Source: Streptomyces clavuligerus
GTDB lineage: Bacteria > Actinomycetota > Actinomycetes > Streptomycetales > Streptomycetaceae
Assembly: GCF_005519465.1 (NCBI RefSeq)
Contig: NZ_CP027858.1
Coordinates: 310,001 to 374,000, forward strand
Length of the DNA stretch: 64,000 bases
Reading direction: 5' to 3'
Shown here: positions 34,572 to 42,958 of the stretch, one piece after another
Position numbering within the stretch: the stretch's first letter is position 1
Layout: every line of letters begins with the position of its first letter
Translations under genes and position numbers: made by a program
Notes under the pieces: model-generated
The model's input: the letters and a program-made list of their open reading frames with translations, nothing else
What the model was told of the DNA's origin: nothing
The model's database searches: none

Positions 34572-35339
34572 TCACCCTCCCATGGCGGAGACACCGCCGT
34601 CGATGACGATGTTCGCGCCGTTGATGTAGGTGGCCTCGTCCGACGCCAGGAACACCGCGAGGTTGGCGATCTCCTCCGGCTCGGCGATACGCCGGGACGG
34701 CGTCCTGCTCATCAGCTCGGCGAAGACCGGCGAGCCGAGGTGGTGCCCGGTGGCCTCGCTGCGCACCAGACCCGGGCTGATGGCGACGGCCCGGATGCCG
34801 TGGTCGATACCGGCCGCTGTGAGGTGCCTGGTGAACGAGATGGTGGCGGCCTTCGTGACTCCGTGCGGGACCATCGGCTGGAACATGACGCCGCGGATTC
34901 CCGCCACCGAACCCATGTTGATGACCACGCCGCCGTTGCGCTTGAGGTGCGGCCACGCCGCACGCGTGCACAGGTAGGGCAGATGCAGCTCATGGTCGAT
35001 GGTGAAGTACCAGTCTTCGAGCGGCTGTTCGTCGAACGGGCCGTTGCGCAGACTGGACGCGTTGTTGAAGAGGATGTCGATCCTCCCGAACTCCTGGATG
35101 CCCGCGTCGATCCACGCCTGTGCGCCCTCGGGTCGGGAGAGGTCGATCGGGGCCAGCGCCGACATGGTGCCTCCGGCGGCGCGCACCATCTCCAGCGTCT
35201 TGTCGGAGGTCTCCCGGTGCCGGGCGCAGCCGAAGACCCGGGCGCCCTCCGCGGCGAAGTGCCGCGCGGCGACCTGTCCGATCCCGTAGCGTCCGGTTCC
35301 GCTGATGAACGCGACCTTGCCTTCGAGGCGACCGGTCAC
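34572..35339 (-). CDS. Short-chain dehydrogenase/reductase with His in place of catalytic Tyr
   Basis: 255 aa classical SDR by fold: ISGTGRYGIG (cofactor glycine motif), NNAS, NMGSVAG (catalytic Ser) and the ISPGLV turn. The Y-x-x-x-K motif reads HGVTK: DNA CAC at the Tyr codon and AAG for Lys. Lack of the Tyr proton donor suggests altered chemistry or a non-redox role. The start is GTG at 35339 overlapping the stop of the MIO lyase (GTGA). Tight coupling to both neighbours implies action on the same intermediate. Confidence 0.85.
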   Translation of the reverse strand: MTGRLEGKVAFISGTGRYGIGQVAARHFAAEGARVFGCARHRETSDKTLEMVRAAGGTMSALAPIDLSRPEGAQAWIDAGIQEFGRIDILFNNASSLRNGPFDEQPLEDWYFTIDHELHLPYLCTRAAWPHLKRNGGVVINMGSVAGIRGVMFQPMVPHGVTKAATISFTRHLTAAGIDHGIRAVAISPGLVRSEATGHHLGSPVFAELMSRTPSRRIAEPEEIANLAVFLASDEATYINGANIVIDGGVSAMGG

Positions 35340-37015
35340 CGCGCGCTCCCCTTGGACTCCTCGGGCAGGTCGGCCAGGTGCATCCCGTGCACCAGCTCAC
35401 CGATCGCACCACTCGTGATCATGTCCACGACGGCTTCGAGGTCACGGTCGAGCCGCCGGTCGCCGTCCAGCCTCGGCACCTGGGTCCGGACCAGCTCATG
35501 GACCGTGCGCGTCCGGTCGCTCAGCCGGTCCGTTCCCCGGTACTCGACCGCCTGGCAGGCCGCGAGCAGGGTGATGGCCGCGATCTCCACGACGAGTTCG
35601 GTCACCGTCCGGGCGTCCCGCGCGGCGATCGTGCCCATGCTGACCTTGTCCTGGTTGTGCGCCTCGGTGGACCGGGAGAAGGCGGTCGCGGGATTCGTCA
35701 GCTTCAGCGCCTCGGCGGCGAGCGCGGAGGCGGCGATCTGCATCCCCTTGAAGCCGTGGTTGAGTCCGGTCGCGGTCGGCGCCGCGAGGTTCGGCGGCAG
35801 GCCGTGGTTGGTCTTGTCGTCCACCAGCAGTGCCACCTGGCGGTCGAGGATGTCGCCGGTACTGGCGACCGCGAGCTTGAGCGAGTCCATGGCGTGGCCG
35901 ACGTGCCCGCCGTAGAAGTTGCCGCCGCTGTGGACCTCGGCGGACTCCGGGTCGAACAGGGGGTTGTCGTTGGTCGAGTTGATCTCCACCGTGAGCCAGC
36001 GCTCGACCCAGTCCACCGTGTCCAGGAGGACGCCGTTGACGTGCGGCATGCAGCGGATCGAGTACGGGTCCTGGATGTTCCGGGCCAGGGGGAGGGTGTT
36101 CCGGTGGATGACGTCCGTGCGGGGCTGTTCGACGGTGGGCCTGTCCCCGCAGAGGAGGGAGCCGGCTAGCAGCGCGCGGATACGGGCGGCCGAGCGCAGC
36201 TGTCCCGGGTGCGGCTTCTGCCGGTGGATGCCGGGGTGGAAGTGCCCGCGGTTGCCGAGCAGTCCTTCCACGGCCAGGGCCGTGCAGACATCGGCGGCGA
36301 CGGCGATCCGGTCGGCCGCGTCGAGGGCGTGGACCGCGAAGGCCGACATGAACGCGGTCCCGTTGATCAGCGCCAGACCCTCCTTGGCCTGGAGCACGAC
36401 GGGGCGCAGACCGCGGGCCTCCATCGCCTCCGCCGCCGGCAGGACCCTGCCGTCCCATCGGACCTCGCCGCCGCCGCAGAGCGCTTCGGCCAGATAGCAC
36501 AGGGGCACCAGATCACCGCTCGCGCCGACCGACCCGCGCTCGGGGATGACAGGAACGATGTCGTGTCTGAGGAAGTCGAGGATCAGCTCCACCACCTCGC
36601 GGCGGACGCCCGAGTAGCCGCGGGCGAGGCTGTTCGCCCGGATGAGCATGGTGGCCCGTACCGTACTCGATTCGGTGGCCGGGCCGGTCCCGTTGAGGTG
36701 GTAGGTGATGAGGCCGCGCTGCAACGCGCCCGCGTGCTCGGGGCTGACCTGGAACCGCGCGCTGTCCCCGAAACCCGTCGTCACACCGTAGATCGGACGG
36801 CAGGTCGCGACGAGGTCGTCGCGCAGCCGCACCGACTCGTCCATGCGCGCCGCGGCGCGGTCCTCCACCGCCATGTCGAACCGGTGGCCCGCCGCGCGTG
36901 CGACGAGGGCGGCCGTGCGTGCCGACAGGCTGTCGTCCCCCAGGGGGATACGGACCGGCACGGTCGGATGGGGGGTCTCGGCTGGATTCTTTTCGCCGAC
37001 TTCGATCGCAGACAT
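35336..37015 (-). CDS. MIO-dependent aromatic amino acid ammonia-lyase or 2,3-aminomutase
   Basis: 559 aa HAL/PAL/TAL-family enzyme. The Ala-Ser-Gly that cyclises to MIO is at 165-167 (GSVGASGDL). The Tyr loop YGVTTGFG is at 76-83. GGNFYG and STEAHNQDKVSMG follow. The substrate-selectivity pair, in LITYHLNGTG (105-107), is Tyr-His: neither the Phe-Leu of PAL, the His-Leu of TAL, nor the Ser-His of HAL. The NQDKVSMGTIAARDA block is also seen in bacterial aminomutases, so a beta-amino acid product is possible. First gene of an operon with SDR and ketosynthase; GAGGTG ribosome site. EncP of enterocin is a known Streptomyces precedent for a lyase feeding a PKS starter. Confidence 0.85.
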   Translation of the reverse strand: MSAIEVGEKNPAETPHPTVPVRIPLGDDSLSARTAALVARAAGHRFDMAVEDRAAARMDESVRLRDDLVATCRPIYGVTTGFGDSARFQVSPEHAGALQRGLITYHLNGTGPATESSTVRATMLIRANSLARGYSGVRREVVELILDFLRHDIVPVIPERGSVGASGDLVPLCYLAEALCGGGEVRWDGRVLPAAEAMEARGLRPVVLQAKEGLALINGTAFMSAFAVHALDAADRIAVAADVCTALAVEGLLGNRGHFHPGIHRQKPHPGQLRSAARIRALLAGSLLCGDRPTVEQPRTDVIHRNTLPLARNIQDPYSIRCMPHVNGVLLDTVDWVERWLTVEINSTNDNPLFDPESAEVHSGGNFYGGHVGHAMDSLKLAVASTGDILDRQVALLVDDKTNHGLPPNLAAPTATGLNHGFKGMQIAASALAAEALKLTNPATAFSRSTEAHNQDKVSMGTIAARDARTVTELVVEIAAITLLAACQAVEYRGTDRLSDRTRTVHELVRTQVPRLDGDRRLDRDLEAVVDMITSGAIGELVHGMHLADLPEESKGSAR

Positions 37016-37214
37016 ATCGCATCACCTCGGACGTGAGACGGCCAAGGCTAGCCAGGCTCTCCGGCCGTCCGCTGTCGATCGACAGGATTGGCCGGATACC
37101 ACCGGAAGCCCTCACTCCGCACACCCCGAGTCCGGCGCCGAACCCCACCCGCGGCCCGGCCCCCGTCCGCGTCCACCGGGACAGCGACGGCGGCGGGGTT
37201 CGGCGAACGCCAGG

Positions 37215-38180
37215 TCAGCGCACCCGTCCCCGCTTCTTCAGCGCGCCCGGCGGAAGTTCCGGGGCCGCCAGCGGACCTCCGTCGTAGCCATGGACCTCGC
37301 CGAAGCGGGTGGTGGTCATCCAGTCGGAACGGGCCTGGGTGATCTCGTCATTGCTTCGTGCGATGAAGTTCCACCACATGATCAGCTCCTCCTCGAAGGG
37401 TTCGCCGCCCAGCAGCATCAGCGCCGCGTCGGACTCCGCGCGCAGGGGGAGTCCGGTACGGCCGCAGCCGAGGTAGAGCATGGAGCCGGGGAGGACGGGG
37501 ACGCCGTCGACGTGGGTCTCGCCGGACATGGAGAGGACCGCGTACTCGAAGTCGGGGTCGAGGGGGAGGCGGAGGTCGGCGCCCCGGGTGAGGGTGAGGT
37601 CGGCGCCGACGATCGGGGTGTAGGTGGTGCCGGGGGAGGTGGCGCCGTCGAGGGTGCCGAGGATGACCGTGGCGCTCAGGCCGGGGGCCGTGACCGTGGG
37701 GAGCACGGGGTGGTGCTGGAAGTGCGGTTCGACGTTCCGGTGGGAGTCGGGCAGGGCCACCCAGAGCTGGGCCCCGTGGAGGAAGCGGGCGTGCGGGCGC
37801 GGGCTCTCCTCCGAGTGGCTGATGGCGCGGCCCGAGGTCATCAGGCCCAGCTCACGGGGCCTGATGGTGGCCAGACCGCCCGTGCTGTCCCGGTGCAGGA
37901 CCTCGCCCTGGTGGAGCCAGCTCACGGTCTGGAGCCCCATGTGGGGGTGGGGCGGCACCTGCATGCCGGGCTCGTCGGCGATGTCGTCCGGGCCGTAGTG
38001 GTCGACGAAGGCCCAGGCCCCCACCATCCGGCGGCCGAGGTTGGGCAGCAGCCTGCGGACCTCGGTGGACTCCCCGAGGAGGACCCGGCGGGGGCTGAGG
38101 AGTTCACGGACGGGTTCCGCGACGACGAAGCCGCGACCGCCGCAGACGGAGGGGGCGGCCTGACGATCGAGATTGCTCAT
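37215..38180 (-). CDS. Pirin family protein
   Basis: 321 aa bicupin. N-terminal cupin with the metal-binding His set (PPHPHMGLQTVSWLHQGEV; SEESPRPHARFLHGAQLWVALP) and the pirin signature order; C-terminal cupin with GEPFEEE. Length is usual. ATG at 38180 (MSNLDRQ) preferred over upstream in-frame codons. Pirins include quercetinase-like enzymes and redox-sensing regulators. It stands alone, 200 bp upstream of and codirectional with the lyase operon, so read-through is possible but not required. Confidence 0.9.
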   Translation of the reverse strand: MSNLDRQAAPSVCGGRGFVVAEPVRELLSPRRVLLGESTEVRRLLPNLGRRMVGAWAFVDHYGPDDIADEPGMQVPPHPHMGLQTVSWLHQGEVLHRDSTGGLATIRPRELGLMTSGRAISHSEESPRPHARFLHGAQLWVALPDSHRNVEPHFQHHPVLPTVTAPGLSATVILGTLDGATSPGTTYTPIVGADLTLTRGADLRLPLDPDFEYAVLSMSGETHVDGVPVLPGSMLYLGCGRTGLPLRAESDAALMLLGGEPFEEELIMWWNFIARSNDEITQARSDWMTTTRFGEVHGYDGGPLAAPELPPGALKKRGRVR

Positions 38181-38320
38181 GGCGCTCAACCTATTCCTGT
38201 ACGGGCGGCTGCCGTCAGCCCCCACGCGAGGAGAGTAGTGGAATATTCAACCAACCACTTCGGTTGACCCCGTCGTCAGGACATTCGACACCCATCCGAC
38301 GAGGAGATGAGGGAGCACCC

Positions 38321-38656
38321 GTGGACGAGACCTACTATGAGTTCGGTACGGCCGCCGAGCGGTGGGACCGGGCGCAGATGTTCTTCGAGGCCAAGGAGTA
38401 CGGGACGGCCGCGCGGATTCTGCGGGGTCTGGTGGCGGAGGCCCCGGAGCAGATCGCGCAGCGGCTGCTGCTCGCCCGCGCCTACTACCACTCCGCCCGG
38501 CTGGGTCCGGCCGAGACGGAGCTGCGGGCGATCCTGGAGCTGAACCCGGTGGAGCACTACGCCCATCTGATGCTCGGCAGGACGCTGGAGCGGCAGGGGC
38601 GCGCCGCCGACGCCGCCCGGCATCTGCGGATCGCCGCCGCGATGTCCGGCGACTGA
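38321..38656 (+). CDS. Small tetratricopeptide-repeat protein
   Basis: 111 aa with roughly three TPR-like helical hairpins (AAERWDRAQMFFEAKEYGTAARIL; RLLLARAYYHSARLGPAETELR; YAHLMLGRTLERQGRAADAARHL). GTG start at 38321 with GAGGAG upstream; it begins DETYYEFG. Widespread and conserved in Streptomyces; a protein-interaction role is assumed. Ends before a strong terminator. Confidence 0.8.
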   Translation: MDETYYEFGTAAERWDRAQMFFEAKEYGTAARILRGLVAEAPEQIAQRLLLARAYYHSARLGPAETELRAILELNPVEHYAHLMLGRTLERQGRAADAARHLRIAAAMSGD

Positions 38657-38688
38657 GCCCGGACACCGGCCGTCACCACCGGCCACCA

Positions 38689-38734
38689 CCCCCGGTCGCC
38701 GTACCCGACGGCGGCCGGGGGTCTTCCCTTTTTT
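38689..38734 (+). terminator. Rho-independent terminator after the TPR gene
   Basis: CCCCCGGTCGCCGT (38689-38702), loop ACCCG, complementary arm (38708-38721, one G-U pair), then TCTTCCCTTTTTT. One of the few here with a true T-run. Confidence 0.8.
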
Positions 38735-38737
38735 GAG

Positions 38738-38749
38738 GAACGCTCGTTC
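38738..38749. promoter_or_regulatory. Candidate TetR operator GAACGCTCGTTC
   Basis: Near-perfect inverted repeat (GAACG-CT-CGTTC) 37 bp before the TetR start; a further half-site CGTTC lies at 38759-38763. Autorepression is typical for this class. Confidence 0.45.
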
Positions 38750-38785
38750 TTGACTGATCGTTCCTGAAAGGCGTACCGTCGTGCC

Positions 38786-39322
38786 ATGGGACGACCCAGG
38801 GGATTCGACGAAGCAGAGGTGGTACGCCTGGCGGCGGGGCTGTTCGCCGGGCGGTCGTACGACGGGGTCTCCATCGACGACCTGGTCACCCATCTCGGAC
38901 TGCACCGCAACAGCCTGTACAAGACCTTCGGCAGCAAACGAGGGCTCTATCTGGCGGCGCTGCGCTGGTCGCTGGAGCACGAGGTCGCGCCGCTGATCGA
39001 GCGGATCGACGCGGACAGCGGGGCGGACGGTTGGTTCCGCGCGGCCGTCGGGGAGCCGGGCCGGGCCTCCGGTCTGGATCTGCTGCTGCTCGCCGCCGCC
39101 GAGCGCGCCCCGGAGGACCCCGAGGTCGCCGGGCTGGTCTCCCGCGCCCTCGCCGCGCTCGACGCGGCACTGGCCGCCCGGGACCCGACAGGGGGGCGCG
39201 GCCCGGCGGGCGCGCTGACGGCCGCGCTGCTCGGGCTGCGCATCCGGGTCCGGTCGGGCCCGGCGGACCCCGGGACCGAAGAGGCCCGCGCCGCTGTGGC
39301 GCGGCTGCTCGACCACCACTGA
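38786..39322 (+). CDS. TetR family regulator
   Basis: 178 aa. N-terminal HTH at ~10-57: GRPRGFDEAEVVRLAAGLF, VSIDDLVTHLGLHRNSLYKTFGSKRGLY is the recognition region (split here into its TetR consensus parts). Ligand-binding part is Ala/Leu-rich and unremarkable. Operator-like inverted repeat upstream. The next gene starts 23 bp downstream in the same direction and may be co-transcribed. Confidence 0.88.
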   Translation: MGRPRGFDEAEVVRLAAGLFAGRSYDGVSIDDLVTHLGLHRNSLYKTFGSKRGLYLAALRWSLEHEVAPLIERIDADSGADGWFRAAVGEPGRASGLDLLLLAAAERAPEDPEVAGLVSRALAALDAALAARDPTGGRGPAGALTAALLGLRIRVRSGPADPGTEEARAAVARLLDHH

Positions 39323-39345
39323 ACCATCACCCGCGAGGAGTATCC

Positions 39346-39705
39346 ATGGCACTGGTGAGCATCGACGGCGACGACCTGATCGTGGAGCTTGAGGGGCTGG
39401 ACAAGTTCTGGGCCCTCAAGAACCGGCTGGCCATCCCGTTGGCCCATGTCCGCGGCGCGACGGCGGACCCCGGGATCGTCCGGGAGCCCAAGGGGCTGCG
39501 CGCGCCCGGCACCCATGTCCCCGGGGTGATCACCGCCGGGACGTTCCACACCGACGACGGACGGGTCTTCTGGGCGGTGCGTGACGCGTCGAAAGCCGTC
39601 GTCATCGAGCTGGCCGACCAGCGGTTCGCCCGGCTGGTGGTCGAGGTGACCGACCCCCGGGCGACGGTCGACCTCATCGAACAGTCCCGGCGGGGCGACG
39701 GCTGA
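39346..39705 (+). CDS. Conserved hypothetical protein, small all-beta (PH-like)
   Basis: 119 aa. Begins MALVSIDGDDLIVELEG and continues FWALKNRLAIPLAHV, then GTFHTDDGRVFWAVRD and a C-terminal KAVVIEL/FARLVVEVTD strand pair. The strand order with a final helix (ATVDLIEQSRR) suggests a bacterial PH-like fold. GAGGAG precedes the ATG. Follows the TetR gene; function unknown. Confidence 0.7.
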   Translation: MALVSIDGDDLIVELEGLDKFWALKNRLAIPLAHVRGATADPGIVREPKGLRAPGTHVPGVITAGTFHTDDGRVFWAVRDASKAVVIELADQRFARLVVEVTDPRATVDLIEQSRRGDG

Positions 39706-39726
39706 GCCACCCGGCACCGGACAGCA

Positions 39727-39762
39727 GGAAGGGGCCGCACACCGTAACGTGCGGCCCCTTCC
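39727..39762. terminator. Bidirectional terminator between convergent genes
   Basis: GGAAGGGGCCGCAC (39727-39740), 8-nt loop, exact complement (39749-39762). Lies between the 39346 gene and the oppositely oriented gene ending at 39769. Confidence 0.75.
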
Positions 39763-39768
39763 CCCGTG

Positions 39769-40878
39769 TCAGCGGTTCTCCAGCACCCTGGCCACCGTCT
39801 CGTCGCGCAGGGCGCAGTAGCGCTCCGCGCCGTCGTCCCAGTAGCGCCACGGCAGCGCGTTCACATAGCCGTCCACCAGACGGAACTGCTCCATCGCCGC
39901 TTCGTCACGGTCCTGGAGCGAGAGGTAGTACGCCAGCAGATGGCGGACCTCCGCCAGTCGCGGATGGCCGGGGTCGGCGGCGTGCGCGTCGGCGAGGGCC
40001 GCGTCGACCAGGGCCCGCATCTCGGGGGAACGCTCGACGTCGGCGTCGTCCGACTCGTCGTGCTCATAGTGGGCGATCAGCGGGAAGACCTTGATCAGCG
40101 AGCCCGGCGGAGCGGCGTCGGCCGCGCGCTTCGCGAACTCCGTCGCCAGCTCCTTCGAGCCGCGCCACTTGGCGCACCAGAACTGGAGCGCCGAGAAGTG
40201 GGCCTCGTAGTGGTGCGGCGCGCGGGCGGTGATCTCGTCCCAGATGCGGTCCATGTCGGCCTGCGGATAGCCGAGGCCCAGCGCGGTCCAGATCTCGTTG
40301 ATGTACGGGCTGGGATCGTCCGGGTTCAGGGCGGCGGCGCGGGCGTTCTCCTCGCGGGAGCGGGCCAGGGTGCGGTGGAAGCCGTCGAACTGCTCCTGCG
40401 TGGTGTGCTTGGCCCGCTGCCCGCCCCGGACCTTCCAGGCCAGCCGCACCGTGCTGCGCGCACGGACCAGGGCGGCGTCCGGGTCGTCCGGCCGGGCCGC
40501 CTCCCAGGCGAGCAGCCAGGTGTCGTCCGTGGCCGCGACTCCCGCCAGCCGTTCCGAGTACCGGGCGCGGTGCTCCCAGTCCCGTCCGGTCCCGGCGAGC
40601 AGCGCCGCGGTGGGCTGCCAGTCGCCGGCGCGGGCGGCGCCGACGGCCCGGGTCAGGGCCTCCGGCTCGGGGCAGGAGAACTCGGTGTTCTGCCGGTCGG
40701 CCGGGAGGAAGCCCTCGGCGAGCACTTCCTCGGGGGTCCCGGAGCCGTCCGCGTCCTCGTCGGAGGCCGAGCGCCAGCCCTCGATCGCGCCTTGGACGAC
40801 GGCCTTGAGGAACCAGACACCGACCGCGGCCAGGCCGAGGACGATGGGGGTCAGTACGACCCAGAGCACTGTGGACAA
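39769..40878 (-). CDS. Membrane-anchored protein with helical-repeat domain
   Basis: 369 aa. One N-terminal transmembrane helix (VLWVVLTPIVLGLAAVGVWFL), then a cytoplasmic-looking acidic linker and an all-helical domain with Trp/Ala-rich repeats (TPR-like). The start is uncertain: TTG at 40878 or GTG at 40869; neither has a clear ribosome site. Codirectional with the M48 protease upstream (about 120 bp), with which it may act. No named family. Confidence 0.7.
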   Translation of the reverse strand: MSTVLWVVLTPIVLGLAAVGVWFLKAVVQGAIEGWRSASDEDADGSGTPEEVLAEGFLPADRQNTEFSCPEPEALTRAVGAARAGDWQPTAALLAGTGRDWEHRARYSERLAGVAATDDTWLLAWEAARPDDPDAALVRARSTVRLAWKVRGGQRAKHTTQEQFDGFHRTLARSREENARAAALNPDDPSPYINEIWTALGLGYPQADMDRIWDEITARAPHHYEAHFSALQFWCAKWRGSKELATEFAKRAADAAPPGSLIKVFPLIAHYEHDESDDADVERSPEMRALVDAALADAHAADPGHPRLAEVRHLLAYYLSLQDRDEAAMEQFRLVDGYVNALPWRYWDDGAERYCALRDETVARVLENR

Positions 40879-40999
40879 GGAACAGTCGTCCGTTTCATGA
40901 GGGGTGGGGAAGGGGTGACGTTCAGGAGAGCGGGGAGGGGTGACGGGGAGCCGTCGCCGGTCATGGACCTCGGGGCCCGAAGGGCCGGGGGCGCGGGGG

Positions 41000-42616
41000 T
41001 CAGGAGCCCGGCAGCAGGGCGCGCAGCGGGCGGGTGTCGGGGGCGTCCGCGACGGCCGCGCCGACGGCGGCGTCGAGGTCCTGCTCCTGGCCGTCGGCGC
41101 TCTTCGGGAACCGGGCCCGCGCGGCCTCGCTCCAGGAGAACTCCCAGCGCAGCAGGTTGTGCGAGCCCAGCTCCGCGAGGACCATCCCGCTGACCGAGGA
41201 GTGCAGGGAGGGCCGGACGAACTCCCGGAAGGCCCGCCCCTCGGCCCGCGCGGCCTCGTCGGAGAGCGGCATCCGCTGCGCCAGCTTCCAGAGCCGTCCC
41301 TCGTCGATCAGACCGAGCAGCGCGGAGAGCGTCGCGGGGCGGCCGGTGTAGCGGGCGAGGGCCTGGTGCAGCGGGGAGCGGTGGTCGGCGAGGCCGCTGT
41401 GCATGGACCGTTCCAGCAGGTCCTGCCAGTCCCGCGCGCGGGGCAGGGCCCGTATGCCCGGGGCGAGGACGGCGTCCTCCAGCGCGGTCAGCGTGTGTCC
41501 GGGGTCGGCGAGCAGCGCCAGGGCGGTGCCGGTGTTCTCGTCGGTGCGTCCGTCGTCGTCCAGTGCTTCGACGCGCCGGACCCGGTCGGCGAGGGGCGGG
41601 TGGGAGTCGTAGGGCGAGACGGTCCCGTCGGGGAGTTCGCCGCGCATCCGCAGCAGTTCCAGGGCCCGGGCGGAGAGCAGATGCCCGAAGCCGCCGAAGA
41701 ACTCGCCGCGCGGCGGCAGCAGCTCGGCCTCGATGCCCATGGTGGCGTACCGGTGCAGATAGAAGTCGTGGGCGGCGGCCAGCGCCGGAATCTCGCGCAG
41801 GGCGGACGCGGTGGCCTCGCGCCCGGCGATGCGGGCGGAGGCGAGATCGGCCGCGTACTCCTGGCGGCGCGCGTCGGTCAGGGTGGCGCGGAGGAAGAAC
41901 CGCGCGTACGCGGTGTAGATCCGTGCCATGACCCGATAGGTGACGCCCGCGCGGCCGGGGGTGTCCTCGCCGGGGACCTCCTGCGGGGTGCGCCCCTTGG
42001 CCTCGGCCTTGCGGGCCTTCTTCCGCAGCTTCTCGCGTTCGCGCTCGGCGGCGTTCCCGGCACGCTCCTCGAAGTGGCGGACGGTCCGCAGGATCTGGGC
42101 CCGGCCGCGGACGGTGATGGCGGCGAGGCGGGTGTCGGAGTTGGCGTAGTGGCCCAGCTCATGGACGATGACGGCGCGGAGCTGGGCCTCGCCGAGGCCC
42201 TGTGTCAGCGGTACGCCGAGGAAGAGGGTGCGGGGGCCGGGCAACAGGCCGAGGAGACGTGTCCGTTCCAGGACGGCCGCGTTCACCTCGGCGGTGAGGA
42301 CGATCTCGGTGGGGGCGCGGGTGCCGACCTGCTCGGCGAGTTCCCGTACGGTCCGCCACAGCTCCGGCTCGTCCGCCTCGGTGACGCGGACTCCGTCCGG
42401 CTCCCCGCCCCGGGGGACCCGGAGCATGAACATGCCGCGTATCACGGGGATCGCGAGCAGGACGGAGATCACGTACAGCTTGGCCGCGATTCCGGCGGGG
42501 ACGAAGAGGTAGAGCAGATAGTCGATGCCACCGAGCACGGCGAGCAGCAGGACGCCGAGCAGATGGAACCCGGCGAGCAGGGCCAGGGCACGGACGGCAC
42601 GCACGGTTGCGCCCAT
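41000..42616 (-). CDS. M48 family membrane metallopeptidase
   Basis: 538 aa. Zn site HELGH in VIVHELGHYANSD, with a downstream Glu candidate in the YAADLASARIAGREA stretch. N-terminal hydrophobic helices (LLAGFHLLGVLLLAVLG; LYLFVPAGIAAKLYVISVLLAIPVI) anchor it as in HtpX-like proteases. A charged KKARKAEAKGR segment follows the active site. Likely membrane-protein quality control. ATG at 42616. Confidence 0.88.
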   Translation of the reverse strand: MGATVRAVRALALLAGFHLLGVLLLAVLGGIDYLLYLFVPAGIAAKLYVISVLLAIPVIRGMFMLRVPRGGEPDGVRVTEADEPELWRTVRELAEQVGTRAPTEIVLTAEVNAAVLERTRLLGLLPGPRTLFLGVPLTQGLGEAQLRAVIVHELGHYANSDTRLAAITVRGRAQILRTVRHFEERAGNAAEREREKLRKKARKAEAKGRTPQEVPGEDTPGRAGVTYRVMARIYTAYARFFLRATLTDARRQEYAADLASARIAGREATASALREIPALAAAHDFYLHRYATMGIEAELLPPRGEFFGGFGHLLSARALELLRMRGELPDGTVSPYDSHPPLADRVRRVEALDDDGRTDENTGTALALLADPGHTLTALEDAVLAPGIRALPRARDWQDLLERSMHSGLADHRSPLHQALARYTGRPATLSALLGLIDEGRLWKLAQRMPLSDEAARAEGRAFREFVRPSLHSSVSGMVLAELGSHNLLRWEFSWSEAARARFPKSADGQEQDLDAAVGAAVADAPDTRPLRALLPGS

Positions 42617-42958
42617 CGGGCAGATTCCCCCCGAAACTGCGACCGCAAAGCGGCCATATAACGATCAGAACAAGACAGAGATTGATGGAAGGCAGTGGAG
42701 TATCGCTCACCAGCCGGTCGGTATTCAAACCGAATACCGTCCCGGTCGCCGTCCGTCGCCGCCGTGTTCGTCCGCCCCGGGGTCCGTCGGCCGTCCGTCC
42801 GCGCGGCCGCCGGTCGTCCGTTACCGGGGGCGGGGGCACTCGTCCGCGACACCGCCAGGAGATCCCTCATGTACCTCATCACGCAGATATCCCTTCGAGG
42901 TGGATCGATATGGCCCGGGGCGTACAGGGGTCTTCGGGGTGCGGCCACCGCCGCCCGG
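42617..42958. other. Intergenic region with an 8-bp inverted repeat
   Basis: CGGTATTC (42719-42726), loop AAACC, GAATACCG (42732-42739). It lies upstream of the M48 gene and downstream of the DUF4097 gene, both on the minus strand; it could be an operator or a weak terminator. No gene is supported here. Confidence 0.4.
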
